From positions 1 to 64,000 of the forward strand of contig JAEUIA010000027.1 of NCBI GenBank assembly GCA_016795245.1: a DNA stretch of 64,000 nucleotides, written 5' to 3'. Source of the stretch: Planctomycetota bacterium (GTDB lineage: Bacteria > Planctomycetota > UBA1135 > GCA-002686595). Below the pieces are notes generated by a model. That model was not told the DNA's origin and did not search any database. It worked only from the letters and a program-made list of their open reading frames with translations. The position numbers and the translations under genes were made by a program. Positions within the stretch are counted from its first letter, which is position 1. Each line of letters starts with the position of its first letter. Shown one piece after another: positions 57,561 to 64,000 of this stretch.

Positions 57561-58050
57561 GAGCGGTCAGCAGTGCGGCGTCGGCGAGGAGCGGAGTGAG
57601 GCGCGATCCGTGGACCGTGAGCGGGCAGCCGTGAACGGCGGACGACGATCGGGGTGCGGTCGGTGGCCAGAATTCGACGGGCGGATATCACGCGGGACAC
57701 GCGCGCCTGGTGCTTGGGCCACCGAACGGAAGGCGCGTCGAGCAGGTCGCTGGTTGTTCGCGTCGGTCAGGCTTGCGCAGTCAGCATGAGTTCCTGAACG
57801 GAACGCGGGTACCTGTGTTTCGTCCGCGAGCACGTTGTGGAATTCGTGACGAGTCGGCTGCATCCGTGCGCAGGGCTCAGGCCCGATTCTCGACAGCGTT
57901 CACGACCTTCCTCGAGGTACGTCGATCACGGAGCGGACGATGTCCGCCCTTTCAAGTTGGACGCCGCGAGTTCCGTGAGCAACCTTGAAACATTTCGCAC
58001 TTTGTTGCGCTCCACGACACTTGCCGATCGTCAGTACGGTGGAGAGAACG
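57561..58050. other. 490-bp non-coding stretch between heptamer array and transposase gene
   Basis: I see no gene. It contains one copy of the 22-bp motif at 57939-57960 and, at its end, GGAGAG ahead of the transposase start. Base composition is slightly lower in GC than in coding neighbours. Confidence 0.5.
57939..57960. repeat. Copy of 22-bp intergenic motif, left of the transposase gene
   Basis: GATGTCCGCCCTTTCAAGTTGG, matching 59744-59765 with few changes and 50011-50032 more loosely. It lies 90 bp before the transposase start. Confidence 0.5.
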
Positions 58051-58716
58051 ATGAAGCGCGCGCAACAGAAGGCCTTCGAGTTTTCCGCTTGGGGCGGCGC
58101 GCGCAAGGGTGCTGGGCGCAGGCGGCGCGGTGCACTCGCGTGCGTGCAACACCGCGAGCGACCCGCGCTTGCGCGGCGCCATCCGGTGCACGTCACGCTG
58201 CGCTTCGAGGCCGGGTTGGAGAGCCTGCGCAGGCGTCGCACCCACAGGGTCGTGCGTGACGCGCTGGCGGCTGGCTGTGATCGATTCGGCGCGCGTATCG
58301 TGCACTTCTCGGTGATGACCAATCACGTGCACCTCGTGTGCGAGGCGACGGACGAGCGCGCCCTCGCGCGTGGGATGAAGGGCCTGTGTGTGCGGATCGC
58401 GCGCGGATTGAATGCGCTGTGGCAGCGCAACGGACGCGTCCTCGCGGATCGCTACCATGCGCGCGCACTGAAGACGCCGCGCGAAGTCCGCCATGCGCTC
58501 GCGTACCTGCTCCACAACGCGCACCATCACGGCGTTCACTTCGCCGGAGCGGATCCGTGCTCGTCCGGCCGGTGGTTCGACGGATGGGAGCAGAGCCCGG
58601 TGAGTGCTCTGCAGGCACTCGACTCGCCGTTTCCGCGGGCGAGGACCTGGTTGCTCGGTTGTGGATGGAAGCGCTGGGGACTGATCCCGCTTGTGCCGAT
58701 AGCGCGGCACAAGTGA
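58051..58716 (+). CDS. REP-associated tyrosine transposase (Y1, IS200-like HUH family)
   Basis: 221 residues from ATG 58051 with GGAGAG upstream. The N-terminus AWGGARKGAGRRRRG is the basic start common in this family. The HUH motif is NHVHL in HFSVMTNHVHLVCEA and the nucleophilic Tyr is probably in ADRYHA or ALAYLLHN. The closing NAHHHG is also typical. RAYTs cut and rejoin single-stranded DNA and mobilise REP palindromes instead of themselves. The gene is single and has no flanking IS200-type ends that I can see. The gene-poor surroundings with repeats fit a RAYT locus. Confidence 0.85.
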   Translation: MKRAQQKAFEFSAWGGARKGAGRRRRGALACVQHRERPALARRHPVHVTLRFEAGLESLRRRRTHRVVRDALAAGCDRFGARIVHFSVMTNHVHLVCEATDERALARGMKGLCVRIARGLNALWQRNGRVLADRYHARALKTPREVRHALAYLLHNAHHHGVHFAGADPCSSGRWFDGWEQSPVSALQALDSPFPRARTWLLGCGWKRWGLIPLVPIARHK

Positions 58717-58934
58717 CACGGCGCACCTTGCCCGCAGCCATCGGGCGCAAGAACGTGCGAGGGCCCCGCATGGAGCGACCTGCTCGGAGAAGTAGGATGG
58801 CCTCCGTGCGCGGTCTAGTCCGCGGCTCTCCCCACGTTCTTGACGCAGCTGCTCATGCCGGCTGCCGGCGACGCACCGTGTTCGACCTGCCCAAAGCTGC
58901 CCTGCCCCCCACCGAGCAGTTCACCGAGCGCGTG

Positions 58935-59069
58935 GACGAAGGGCGCGTGGACGAAGGGCGCGAGGACGAAGGGCGCGAGGACGAGGAGCGCGAGGACGAG
59001 GAGCGCGAGGACGAAGGGTGCGAGGACGAGGGGCGCGAGGACGACGAACGCGAGGACGACGAACGCGAG
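58935..59069. repeat. Nine tandem 15-bp repeats (GACGAAGGGCGCGAG type)
   Basis: Nine units in register with 1-4 substitutions each. The period of five codons gives an open frame encoding acidic/basic pentapeptides (REDEG, REDEE) in one frame, but there is no start, domain or codon signature to support a protein. Confidence 0.9.
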
Positions 59070-59119
59070 CGGATGACACTGCAGTCCCTCGCGGCGAGAG
59101 ATCCAAGCGGGAGTCCCAC

Positions 59120-59244
59120 GAACAGAATTTCGTGGAAGCAATCGGGTTGGATGCGGCCTCATCCGAATGCGCGACGGTGATGCGGTTGCGCTGCATCCCG
59201 AGCATGACCTCCAACGCTGCGAAGGAGGCGCGGACGGTTCGATC
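59120..59244 (+). repeat. Diverged 125-bp repeat, copy B
   Basis: Aligns over the whole length, with few gaps and roughly two thirds of positions equal, to 61522-61646. Both read FVEEVGLD/FVEAIGLD, RVRCTPL/RLRCIPS and NAA in the same plus frame, so the copies may be relics of a coding sequence. Confidence 0.5.
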
Positions 59245-59743
59245 TCGTCCACGAACTGCGTGTTCGGAACACCAGGGCTGCGCCGTCGAGTGCGTCGAGT
59301 CTTGCTCCGCGCGCACGCTGCCCGCGACGGCGTACACCAATGGGTTGCGTTCAGGCAGGAGTATGCGCTCTCACGCCGCAGCGGATGCGGTCCGTCCCCG
59401 CGCTGGAGCATGGCACTCGGGCGAAGGCGCGAGCGAACGACCTTGATCCAGGCTGACAGACTCTGCGCCGAGCGCATATTGACGCAAGTCCAGCCCTGAA
59501 CCGGCCGTCTGTGTGCGCGTCAGTCGGGACTTCCAGTGTGCTGTAGCGGCTGATTCGTCGGCGGACGGCGCGCGGCGACGACCACGCAACCGCGATGACA
59601 CGCCGAGGAGGAGCAACGCAGCCCGACGGCGCAGGAGGGCGAAGCGGGCTCGCGAATCAGCCGTCAGAGCCCAGTCGGAAGGCCCGCCGAACTTCAGGCG
59701 GTCGTGTCGAGGGTGGTCAGCAACACTCGAGCACAGCTCGCGG

Positions 59744-59765
59744 AATGTCCGCCCTTTCAAGTGGG
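59744..59765. repeat. Copy of 22-bp intergenic motif, right of the transposase gene
   Basis: AATGTCCGCCCTTTCAAGTG followed by GG; same orientation as the copies at 57939 and 50011. Confidence 0.5.
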
Positions 59766-60105
59766 AAGAGCTGAGTTACGCGCTTTGATTGGAGTCCAAT
59801 CGCGCGTGGATGCGTGCGACAACTGGCCATGATCACCCAGGATGTGGGCAGAGCACGTGATTCGCACGGAGCGGGAGCTGTTCCAGCCGGCCTGCTCGGG
59901 AGGGTGCGGCCGTGAGCGGGACGCACACTACGAGCATGGTTGCGCGTCGTGATGCGGAGCATGCAGGTTGGGCGTGAACGCTGCGACGCCGCGTGATGCG
60001 AGCGAGTGGCGCTGAGGCCAGACGTCGTCCGAGATCTGGGCCGACGGAGCGAGACACGACCAGACACGCGCATCCCTCCAGCGCCGCAGGCGGCGACTGT
60101 GCCCC

Positions 60106-61506
60106 TCAGCGGAAGTGAATGCTCTTGCGCCGGGTCAGGTGATGGAAACCGTAGCGCGACAAGGTCGAGCCTTTGCCGCTGTCCTTGACGCCGGTCCAAG
60201 GCAAGGTCGGATCGAGGTAGTCGCAGCGATTCTGGTAGACGGTGCCGGCTTCGAGTTCGAACGCGAAGCGTTCGGCGCGCGCGCGATCCCGGGTCCAGAC
60301 GGAAGCGGTCAAGCCGTAGCGACTGTCGTTCATCAGCGCCAGGGCCTCGGCGTCGTTGGCGACGCGCGCGACCGGGAGCACCGGGCCGAAGCTCTCCTCG
60401 CGCATCACGAGCGCATCGGCGGGCACGTCGGCGAGCAGCGTGGGCTCATAGAACCAACCCTGCATCCCGGCCGGACGCTGGCCGCCCGCGAGCAGACGCG
60501 CGCCGCGTTGCAGCGCGTCGGCGACGTGCAGTTCGATCGTTTCGACGCCCGAGCGACCGGCCATCGGCCCCATCGTCGTCGCCGGATCCAGCGGATCGCC
60601 GAGCTTGTACTGCCGGATGGTGTGCAGCGCACGCGCGAGGAAGGCGTCGTACAACTTCGCGTGCACGTACGCGCGCTCGACGCCGCAGCACGACTGACCG
60701 GCGTTGTAGCAGGCACCGTCGACGACGTTGTCGGCGGCGAACTCGAGGTCGGCGTCCTCGGCGACGTAGGCCGGGTCCTTGCCGCCGAGCTCTAGGCCGA
60801 CGTCGATGAAGCGGCTCGCCGCGACGGACTTGTACACCTCGCGCCCACCGGCGACCGAACCCGTGAACGCGACGTGATCGATGCGCGGGTCGGCGATCAG
60901 CAGAGCCGTCGCGGGGTGATCGATCACGAGCGCGGAGACGAGGTGCGGCACGCTCAAATTCGCGAACGCGCGTTCGAAAGCTTCGCCGCACAAGGGCGTC
61001 TTGGCGCTGTGCTTCAACAACACGGCATTGCCCGCGATCAAGGCCGGCACGATCACGTTGACCGGGATCAACAGCGGATAGTTCCAAGCCGCGATGTCGA
61101 GCACGACACCCAACGGAACGTGTTCGATCCGCAGCGTGAAGCCGGGCTTGCCGGGAACCAGGTCCGGCGCGAGCGCATCCGGCGCCAGCGCGATCATCGC
61201 TGCGGCGCGCGCGAGCATGGTCTCGACCTCGCGCCGCGACTCGACGATGGGTTTGCCCATCTGCTGCGTCACGTCGCGCGCGATCTGTTCGGCGTTCTCG
61301 CGGAAGTGAGCTAGCGCGCGCTCGACCTCGGCGATGCGCTTCGCCAGCGGAACGGCGCGCCACTTGCGTGCGGCGTGGCGTGCGCACTCGAGCTTGCTCT
61401 CGACGTCTGCGCGCGAGTCGGACGCAACTTCACAAAGCAGCGCCTCGCTGTGCGGGTTGATCAACGTGAGCCCGGCGGGACGGGCGATGCTCTGGGACTT
61501 GGACAT
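60106..61506 (-). CDS. Aldehyde dehydrogenase (NAD(P)+)
   Basis: 466 residues from ATG 61506. ALDH marks: AAWNYPLLIPVNVIVPALIAGN, FTGSVAGGREVYK (cofactor loop), the general-base Glu in LELGGKDPAYV, catalytic Cys in NAGQSCCGVERAYV, and EESFGPVLPVARV. The family resembles succinate-semialdehyde/gamma-glutamyl-aminobutyraldehyde dehydrogenases. It is on the opposite strand to the PuuA-like ligase and separated from it by the repeat island. A role in the same amine pathway is plausible, not shown. The frame can be extended to 61617 but the added part is inside the 125-bp repeat. Confidence 0.9.
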   Translation of the reverse strand: MSKSQSIARPAGLTLINPHSEALLCEVASDSRADVESKLECARHAARKWRAVPLAKRIAEVERALAHFRENAEQIARDVTQQMGKPIVESRREVETMLARAAAMIALAPDALAPDLVPGKPGFTLRIEHVPLGVVLDIAAWNYPLLIPVNVIVPALIAGNAVLLKHSAKTPLCGEAFERAFANLSVPHLVSALVIDHPATALLIADPRIDHVAFTGSVAGGREVYKSVAASRFIDVGLELGGKDPAYVAEDADLEFAADNVVDGACYNAGQSCCGVERAYVHAKLYDAFLARALHTIRQYKLGDPLDPATTMGPMAGRSGVETIELHVADALQRGARLLAGGQRPAGMQGWFYEPTLLADVPADALVMREESFGPVLPVARVANDAEALALMNDSRYGLTASVWTRDRARAERFAFELEAGTVYQNRCDYLDPTLPWTGVKDSGKGSTLSRYGFHHLTRRKSIHFR

Positions 61507-61521
61507 GCGCTCTAGTGTCGT

Positions 61522-61646
61522 GAACCAGAAGTTCGTGGAAGAAGTCGGGCTGGACGAGCCTGCCAGATGCGGCGCAAGAACGACGCGGGTTCGCTGCACT
61601 CCGCTGCAAGTCCGCAACGCCGCCTGGATGGCGCCGACGGCTCGAG
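61522..61646 (+). repeat. Diverged 125-bp repeat, copy A
   Basis: Starts 16 bp upstream of the aldehyde dehydrogenase gene (divergent) and has the same length as copy B at 59120-59244. Its presence next to the promoter of this gene suggests insertion of an element that is now decayed. Confidence 0.5.
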
Positions 61647-61701
61647 TCCTGGAACGCAGCTCTGGCTCACGCTACTAGATCGGCCGTCCAGGGCGGAATC
61701 T

Positions 61702-62286
61702 TCAGGACGTCGGCGGCGGCGAGATGATCGTGTGTGCGTCGGCCGGATCCGGGCGCGAGCGCGTCAGCCCGCCCTGGACCTCGCCCGGCTCGCGCGAGTG
61801 CCGCGGCATCTGCGAGCGGCCGTTGCGCGAATCGGCGCCGGGCTTGTGGCTGAATTCGATCCGGCCGCAGTCCCACAGGTCGCGCGACTCGTCCTTGAAC
61901 CCCGGGAGCACGAGCCGGAACGGGCCGCCGTCTTCCGCCGCGAGCGGTTCGTCGCCACGCGCATAACACACGATCGCGAGGCGCTCGATCTCGCGCCGCC
62001 ACACCGTGATCTCGAATCCGCCGTGCGTGCGCGCGTTCACGAACAGACCTTCGGGCGATGCGTCGACGAGTTCGATCAGTCCTTGGATGCGCACGCCGCG
62101 GATCGGAGCACCCAGGACGCGCGCCGGCGTCGAGTAGGCGCCCACGTTGTCGACCTGGAAGCGCTCGTCGAGTTCAGCGAGATCAACCCACGAGAGTCCG
62201 AAGTTGGGGCGCTCGACCAACCCGCCGATCGAAAGGCGGCCGGGGTTGAGCGGGGCGTGGCGGAAGGGTTTGGGGAGCCAGAACAT
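61702..62286 (-). CDS. Sulfite-oxidase-like domain protein (molybdopterin-binding fold), first of two
   Basis: 194 residues. The segment VRIQGLIELVDASPEGLFVN ... FEITVWRREIE ... VCYARGDEPLAAEDGGPFRL ... DLWDCGRIEF follows the layout of the oxidoreductase molybdopterin-binding domain (SUOX fold), including the hallmark GGPFRLV. The cysteine that ligates molybdenum in active enzymes is not obvious at the usual place. The C-terminal 40 residues are low complexity. It follows the similar gene at 62303-62791 by 16 bp. It may bind a different ligand or act as a structural partner. Confidence 0.65.
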   Translation of the reverse strand: MFWLPKPFRHAPLNPGRLSIGGLVERPNFGLSWVDLAELDERFQVDNVGAYSTPARVLGAPIRGVRIQGLIELVDASPEGLFVNARTHGGFEITVWRREIERLAIVCYARGDEPLAAEDGGPFRLVLPGFKDESRDLWDCGRIEFSHKPGADSRNGRSQMPRHSREPGEVQGGLTRSRPDPADAHTIISPPPTS

Positions 62287-62302
62287 GCGCTTCTCTTCTC
62301 GT

Positions 62303-62791
62303 CTAGGATTGGGACTTCGCTCGCGCGCGCTCGTGCAGGCGCCGGTGTTCTTCGTCGTTCGTGGGTCGCGTGTCGGGACCGGGTTCGGCGGCGAAGGTCA
62401 GCCGCGCGAGGGCCTTGACGCTGACGCACTCGTCCGGGTGCCCGACGGCGAGCAGGCGAAAAGGTCCGCCCTTCGCGTCCGGCAGCGCGTCGCGCCCGAG
62501 TTCGTACACGATCACCGCGCTCTCGAGCACCTCGTCGAGCGGCACGCTGACCGCGAAACCCGCGTCCGACGAGAGGATGTGCAGAAAGCGCGCACTCTGC
62601 GTGTCGCACCCGACGGCGCGAGCGAGCGCGGCGAGGCGCACGGCGCGGCCCTGCTTCTTCGCGACCAGCGTCCCGACGTCCGCGATCTGCGCACCGGCCT
62701 CGAGCCGCGCGAGCGCCGCGCGATCGAAGGCCGCGCGTCCGCCGCGGACGAGGCCTGTGATTTCGAGCGAGGGTTTCGGTGCGTTCGCCAT
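62303..62791 (-). CDS. Sulfite-oxidase-like domain protein, second of two
   Basis: 162 residues from ATG 62791. LEITGLVRGGRAAFDRAALA ... VGTLVAKKQGRAVRLAALAR ... HILSSDAGFAVSVPLDEVLE ... VIVYELGRDALPDAKGGPFRLL ... ECVSVKALARLTF is the complete SUOX-fold core in small form. The catalytic Cys position reads VGTLVAKKQG, without Cys, so a molybdenum enzyme is unlikely. A TATCCT element lies exactly 10 nt upstream, and the gene is divergent from the SRPBCC gene. Confidence 0.7.
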   Translation of the reverse strand: MANAPKPSLEITGLVRGGRAAFDRAALARLEAGAQIADVGTLVAKKQGRAVRLAALARAVGCDTQSARFLHILSSDAGFAVSVPLDEVLESAVIVYELGRDALPDAKGGPFRLLAVGHPDECVSVKALARLTFAAEPGPDTRPTNDEEHRRLHERARAKSQS

Positions 62792-62801
62792 CGGGGCCAA
62801 T

Positions 62802-62807
62802 AGGATA
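62802..62807 (-). promoter_or_regulatory. TATCCT -10-like element, 10 nt before the gene starting at 62791
   Basis: Minus strand reads TATCCT-ATTGGCCCCG-ATG, the third example in the window of this exact spacing. Confidence 0.5.
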
Positions 62808-62847
62808 GGGACCCCGCGACCCGCCCACCATCCCGAAGCCCCCCACG

Positions 62848-63417
62848 ATGCGCTCACGCCTGGTCCTCTTCTCCATCGTCTTCGTCGCCGTCACGCTCAC
62901 CGGTGCCTTCGTGACGGGTTTTTTCCTGCCGCGCCAGTGGCAGGCGTCGGCCCAGGCGACCGTGCGTGCGACGCCCGCCGCCATCCACCCGCTCGTCAAC
63001 GATCCGCGCCGCTGGCCGGAGTGGTTCCCGTGGAGCAAGGTCAAGGCACCCGACATCCGCTACAGCTACTCCGGCGCCGAGACGGGCGTGGGCGCCGTGT
63101 TGAGTTGGACGAGCACGAACGTCGGTCAGGGCACGCTCACTTTGACCTCGTCCGACCCGGCCACAGGCGTGACCTACGACCTCGTGATCGGCGGCTTCAA
63201 TAGCCTTCCGATCCGCGGGTCGATCGCCTTTCAGGAGGCGGGCGGCGTCACCACGGTCACCCTCCAGGAGGGCGGCGAGCTCGACGTGAACCCGATCGCG
63301 CGCCTCTTTCGCGGCGTGATCGAGGGCAAGCTCGAGCACGAACTGAACGGCGCGCTCGAGCGCCTCTCGGCCCTGGCCGAGGGCCGCACGCCGCCCGTCG
63401 AACCGCCGCCGCGCTAG
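62848..63417 (+). CDS. SRPBCC (START-like) domain protein with N-terminal membrane anchor
   Basis: 189 residues. A single hydrophobic segment (LVLFSIVFVAVTLTGAFVTG) is followed by an SRPBCC fold: ASAQATVRATPAAIHPLVND with WPEWFPWSKV, then GVGAVLSWTS, YDLVIGG, IRGSIAFQEAGGVTTVTLQE and the long C-terminal helix FRGVIEGKLEHELNGALERL. Such polyketide-cyclase-like domains bind hydrophobic ligands. The role is unknown. The gene lies 56 bp from the divergent SUOX-like gene and 104 bp before trigger factor. Confidence 0.82.
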   Translation: MRSRLVLFSIVFVAVTLTGAFVTGFFLPRQWQASAQATVRATPAAIHPLVNDPRRWPEWFPWSKVKAPDIRYSYSGAETGVGAVLSWTSTNVGQGTLTLTSSDPATGVTYDLVIGGFNSLPIRGSIAFQEAGGVTTVTLQEGGELDVNPIARLFRGVIEGKLEHELNGALERLSALAEGRTPPVEPPPR

Positions 63418-63520
63418 CGGTCCGTGCGCAATCGCGACCCGCGGGTGGACTGGAGCGCGGCGCAGCGGCTAAAGTCTCTCGCTCGATTCCCGTCCGTAAG
63501 CCTCGAATAGAGACCATCCC

Positions 63521-64000
63521 GTGCAAGTCACCGTCGAACAACTCGGCCCCTGCCAGGCCAAGATCCACTTCACCGTTCCGAGCACCGAGTTCCAGGCCCT
63601 GTACAAGCGCGGCCTCACGAACGTCAGCCAGAACGCGAACATGAAGGGCTTCCGTCCCGGCAAGGTCCCGCCGCAGATCCTCGAGAAGCAGTTCGGCGCG
63701 CAGGTCAAGAGCGACGCGATCGAGCACTTCGTGCGTCAGGCCTACGAACAGGCCGTGGCCGAGAAGGAACTCAAGATCGTCGGATTCCAGCGCGTGAACC
63801 TCGACGAGGTCAAGATCCTCGAAGGCGTCGACTGGGAGCAGAGCTTCGAAGTCAGCCTGCGCCCGGAGATCAAGCTCGGGACGTACAAGGGCATCGCGGT
63901 CGAGAGCGAACTCGAACCGGTGATGAAGCCCGACATCGAGGCCGCACTCGAGAACTTGAAGATGCAGCAAGCGCGCCCCGAACCGGCCGGTGACGCGGGT
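63521..64000 (+). CDS. tig: Trigger factor, N-terminal part (runs off window)
   Basis: 160 codons from a GTG start to the window edge without stop. The ribosome-binding domain signature is present: ANMKGFRPGKVPPQILEKQF (the GFRxGKxP loop that contacts ribosomal protein L23), followed by SDAIEHFVRQAYEQAVAEKE and FEVSLRPEIKLGTYKGI. Trigger factor is a ribosome-bound chaperone with peptidyl-prolyl isomerase activity; only the tail domain is visible here. In many bacteria clpP and clpX follow, which would lie outside the window. The start is fixed by the family's usual MQVTVE-type beginning. Confidence 0.93.
   Translation, partial: MQVTVEQLGPCQAKIHFTVPSTEFQALYKRGLTNVSQNANMKGFRPGKVPPQILEKQFGAQVKSDAIEHFVRQAYEQAVAEKELKIVGFQRVNLDEVKILEGVDWEQSFEVSLRPEIKLGTYKGIAVESELEPVMKPDIEAALENLKMQQARPEPAGDAG

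Larger units (their letters stand above)
58717..60105. other. 1.39-kb gene-poor region after the transposase
   Basis: It contains the 15-bp tandem array (58935-59069), one copy of a diverged 125-bp repeat (59120-59244), and a copy of the 22-bp motif (59744-59765). Open frames on both strands have unusual composition (Arg/Ser/Ala-rich) and I do not accept them as genes. Decayed coding sequence cannot be excluded. Confidence 0.55.

Noticed and set aside
56975..57700. Minus-strand open frame encoding Ser/Arg/Pro repeats
   Set aside because: It is the translation of the 7- and 8-bp repeat array; periods not divisible by three make the peptide an artefact.
58815..59477. Minus-strand open frame across the 15-bp repeats
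   Set aside because: Length is due to the repeat; the rest is Arg/Ser/Pro-rich without family features.
59371..60199. Two overlapping minus-strand open frames between the transposase and aldehyde dehydrogenase genes
   Set aside because: Composition is unlike neighbouring proteins, no start signal, and one overlaps the end of the aldehyde dehydrogenase gene.

Overview
The window is GC-rich, densely coded bacterial chromosome, most likely from a planctomycete (Planctomycetota). The sequence points to this through a prepilin-type protein with an H-X9-DG motif, a secreted nuclease carrying a dockerin-like DCNxNGIxDxxDI segment, an unusually long multihaem cytochrome with an Ig-like tail, and a Gram-negative envelope set (WaaA, ABC polysaccharide exporter, LspA, SecA). 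The lineage is inferred from gene content only; no rRNA or tRNA gene was seen.

Layout. 1-333 is the start of a transposase-like gene. 0.57-9.6 kb is one minus-strand cluster: HEAT-repeat protein, SAM hydrolase, arginase, Wzm, Wzt, a methyltransferase with a very long coiled coil, and the arginine kinase McsB. The wzm-wzt-methyltransferase trio is joined by GTGA overlaps and looks like a polysaccharide export and chain-termination module of the E. coli O8/O9a WbdD type. 9.7-20.8 kb holds a small lipoprotein, a phosphomannomutase, an aminotransferase, a decaprenyl-phosphate phosphoribosyltransferase-like enzyme, a pseudopilin, membrane proteins, metK and waaA. A near-perfect 140-bp inverted repeat separates two convergent genes at 12.2-12.5 kb. 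20.9-26.8 kb carries secA, a response regulator, pyrD, lspA and a DksA-like protein.

27-43.6 kb carries a Xer recombinase, an EamA transporter, a TMTC-like TPR membrane protein, two ABC-F ATPases flanking a di-haem peroxidase, a nine-haem cytochrome, uvrC-uvrB and a secreted protein. 43.6-52.9 kb has a translationally coupled nuclease / membrane protein / NIL-domain / gamma-glutamyltransferase operon, an ALDH7-type dehydrogenase, a lipoprotein hydrolase and ettA. 53-64 kb has a Nudix protein, tandem DUF3332 lipoproteins, a PuuA-like glutamine synthetase with an SDR and an aldehyde dehydrogenase, a gene-poor island of about 3.1 kb, two sulfite-oxidase-like domain proteins, an SRPBCC protein and the start of trigger factor. 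The island carries heptamer arrays, a REP-associated tyrosine transposase and other repeats.

Two themes run through the window. Several genes have a -10-like hexamer only 6-10 nt before ATG, three of them in the exact form TATCCT-N10-ATG, which suggests leaderless or near-leaderless mRNAs. Short-period repeats and hairpins are concentrated in the few intergenic gaps.
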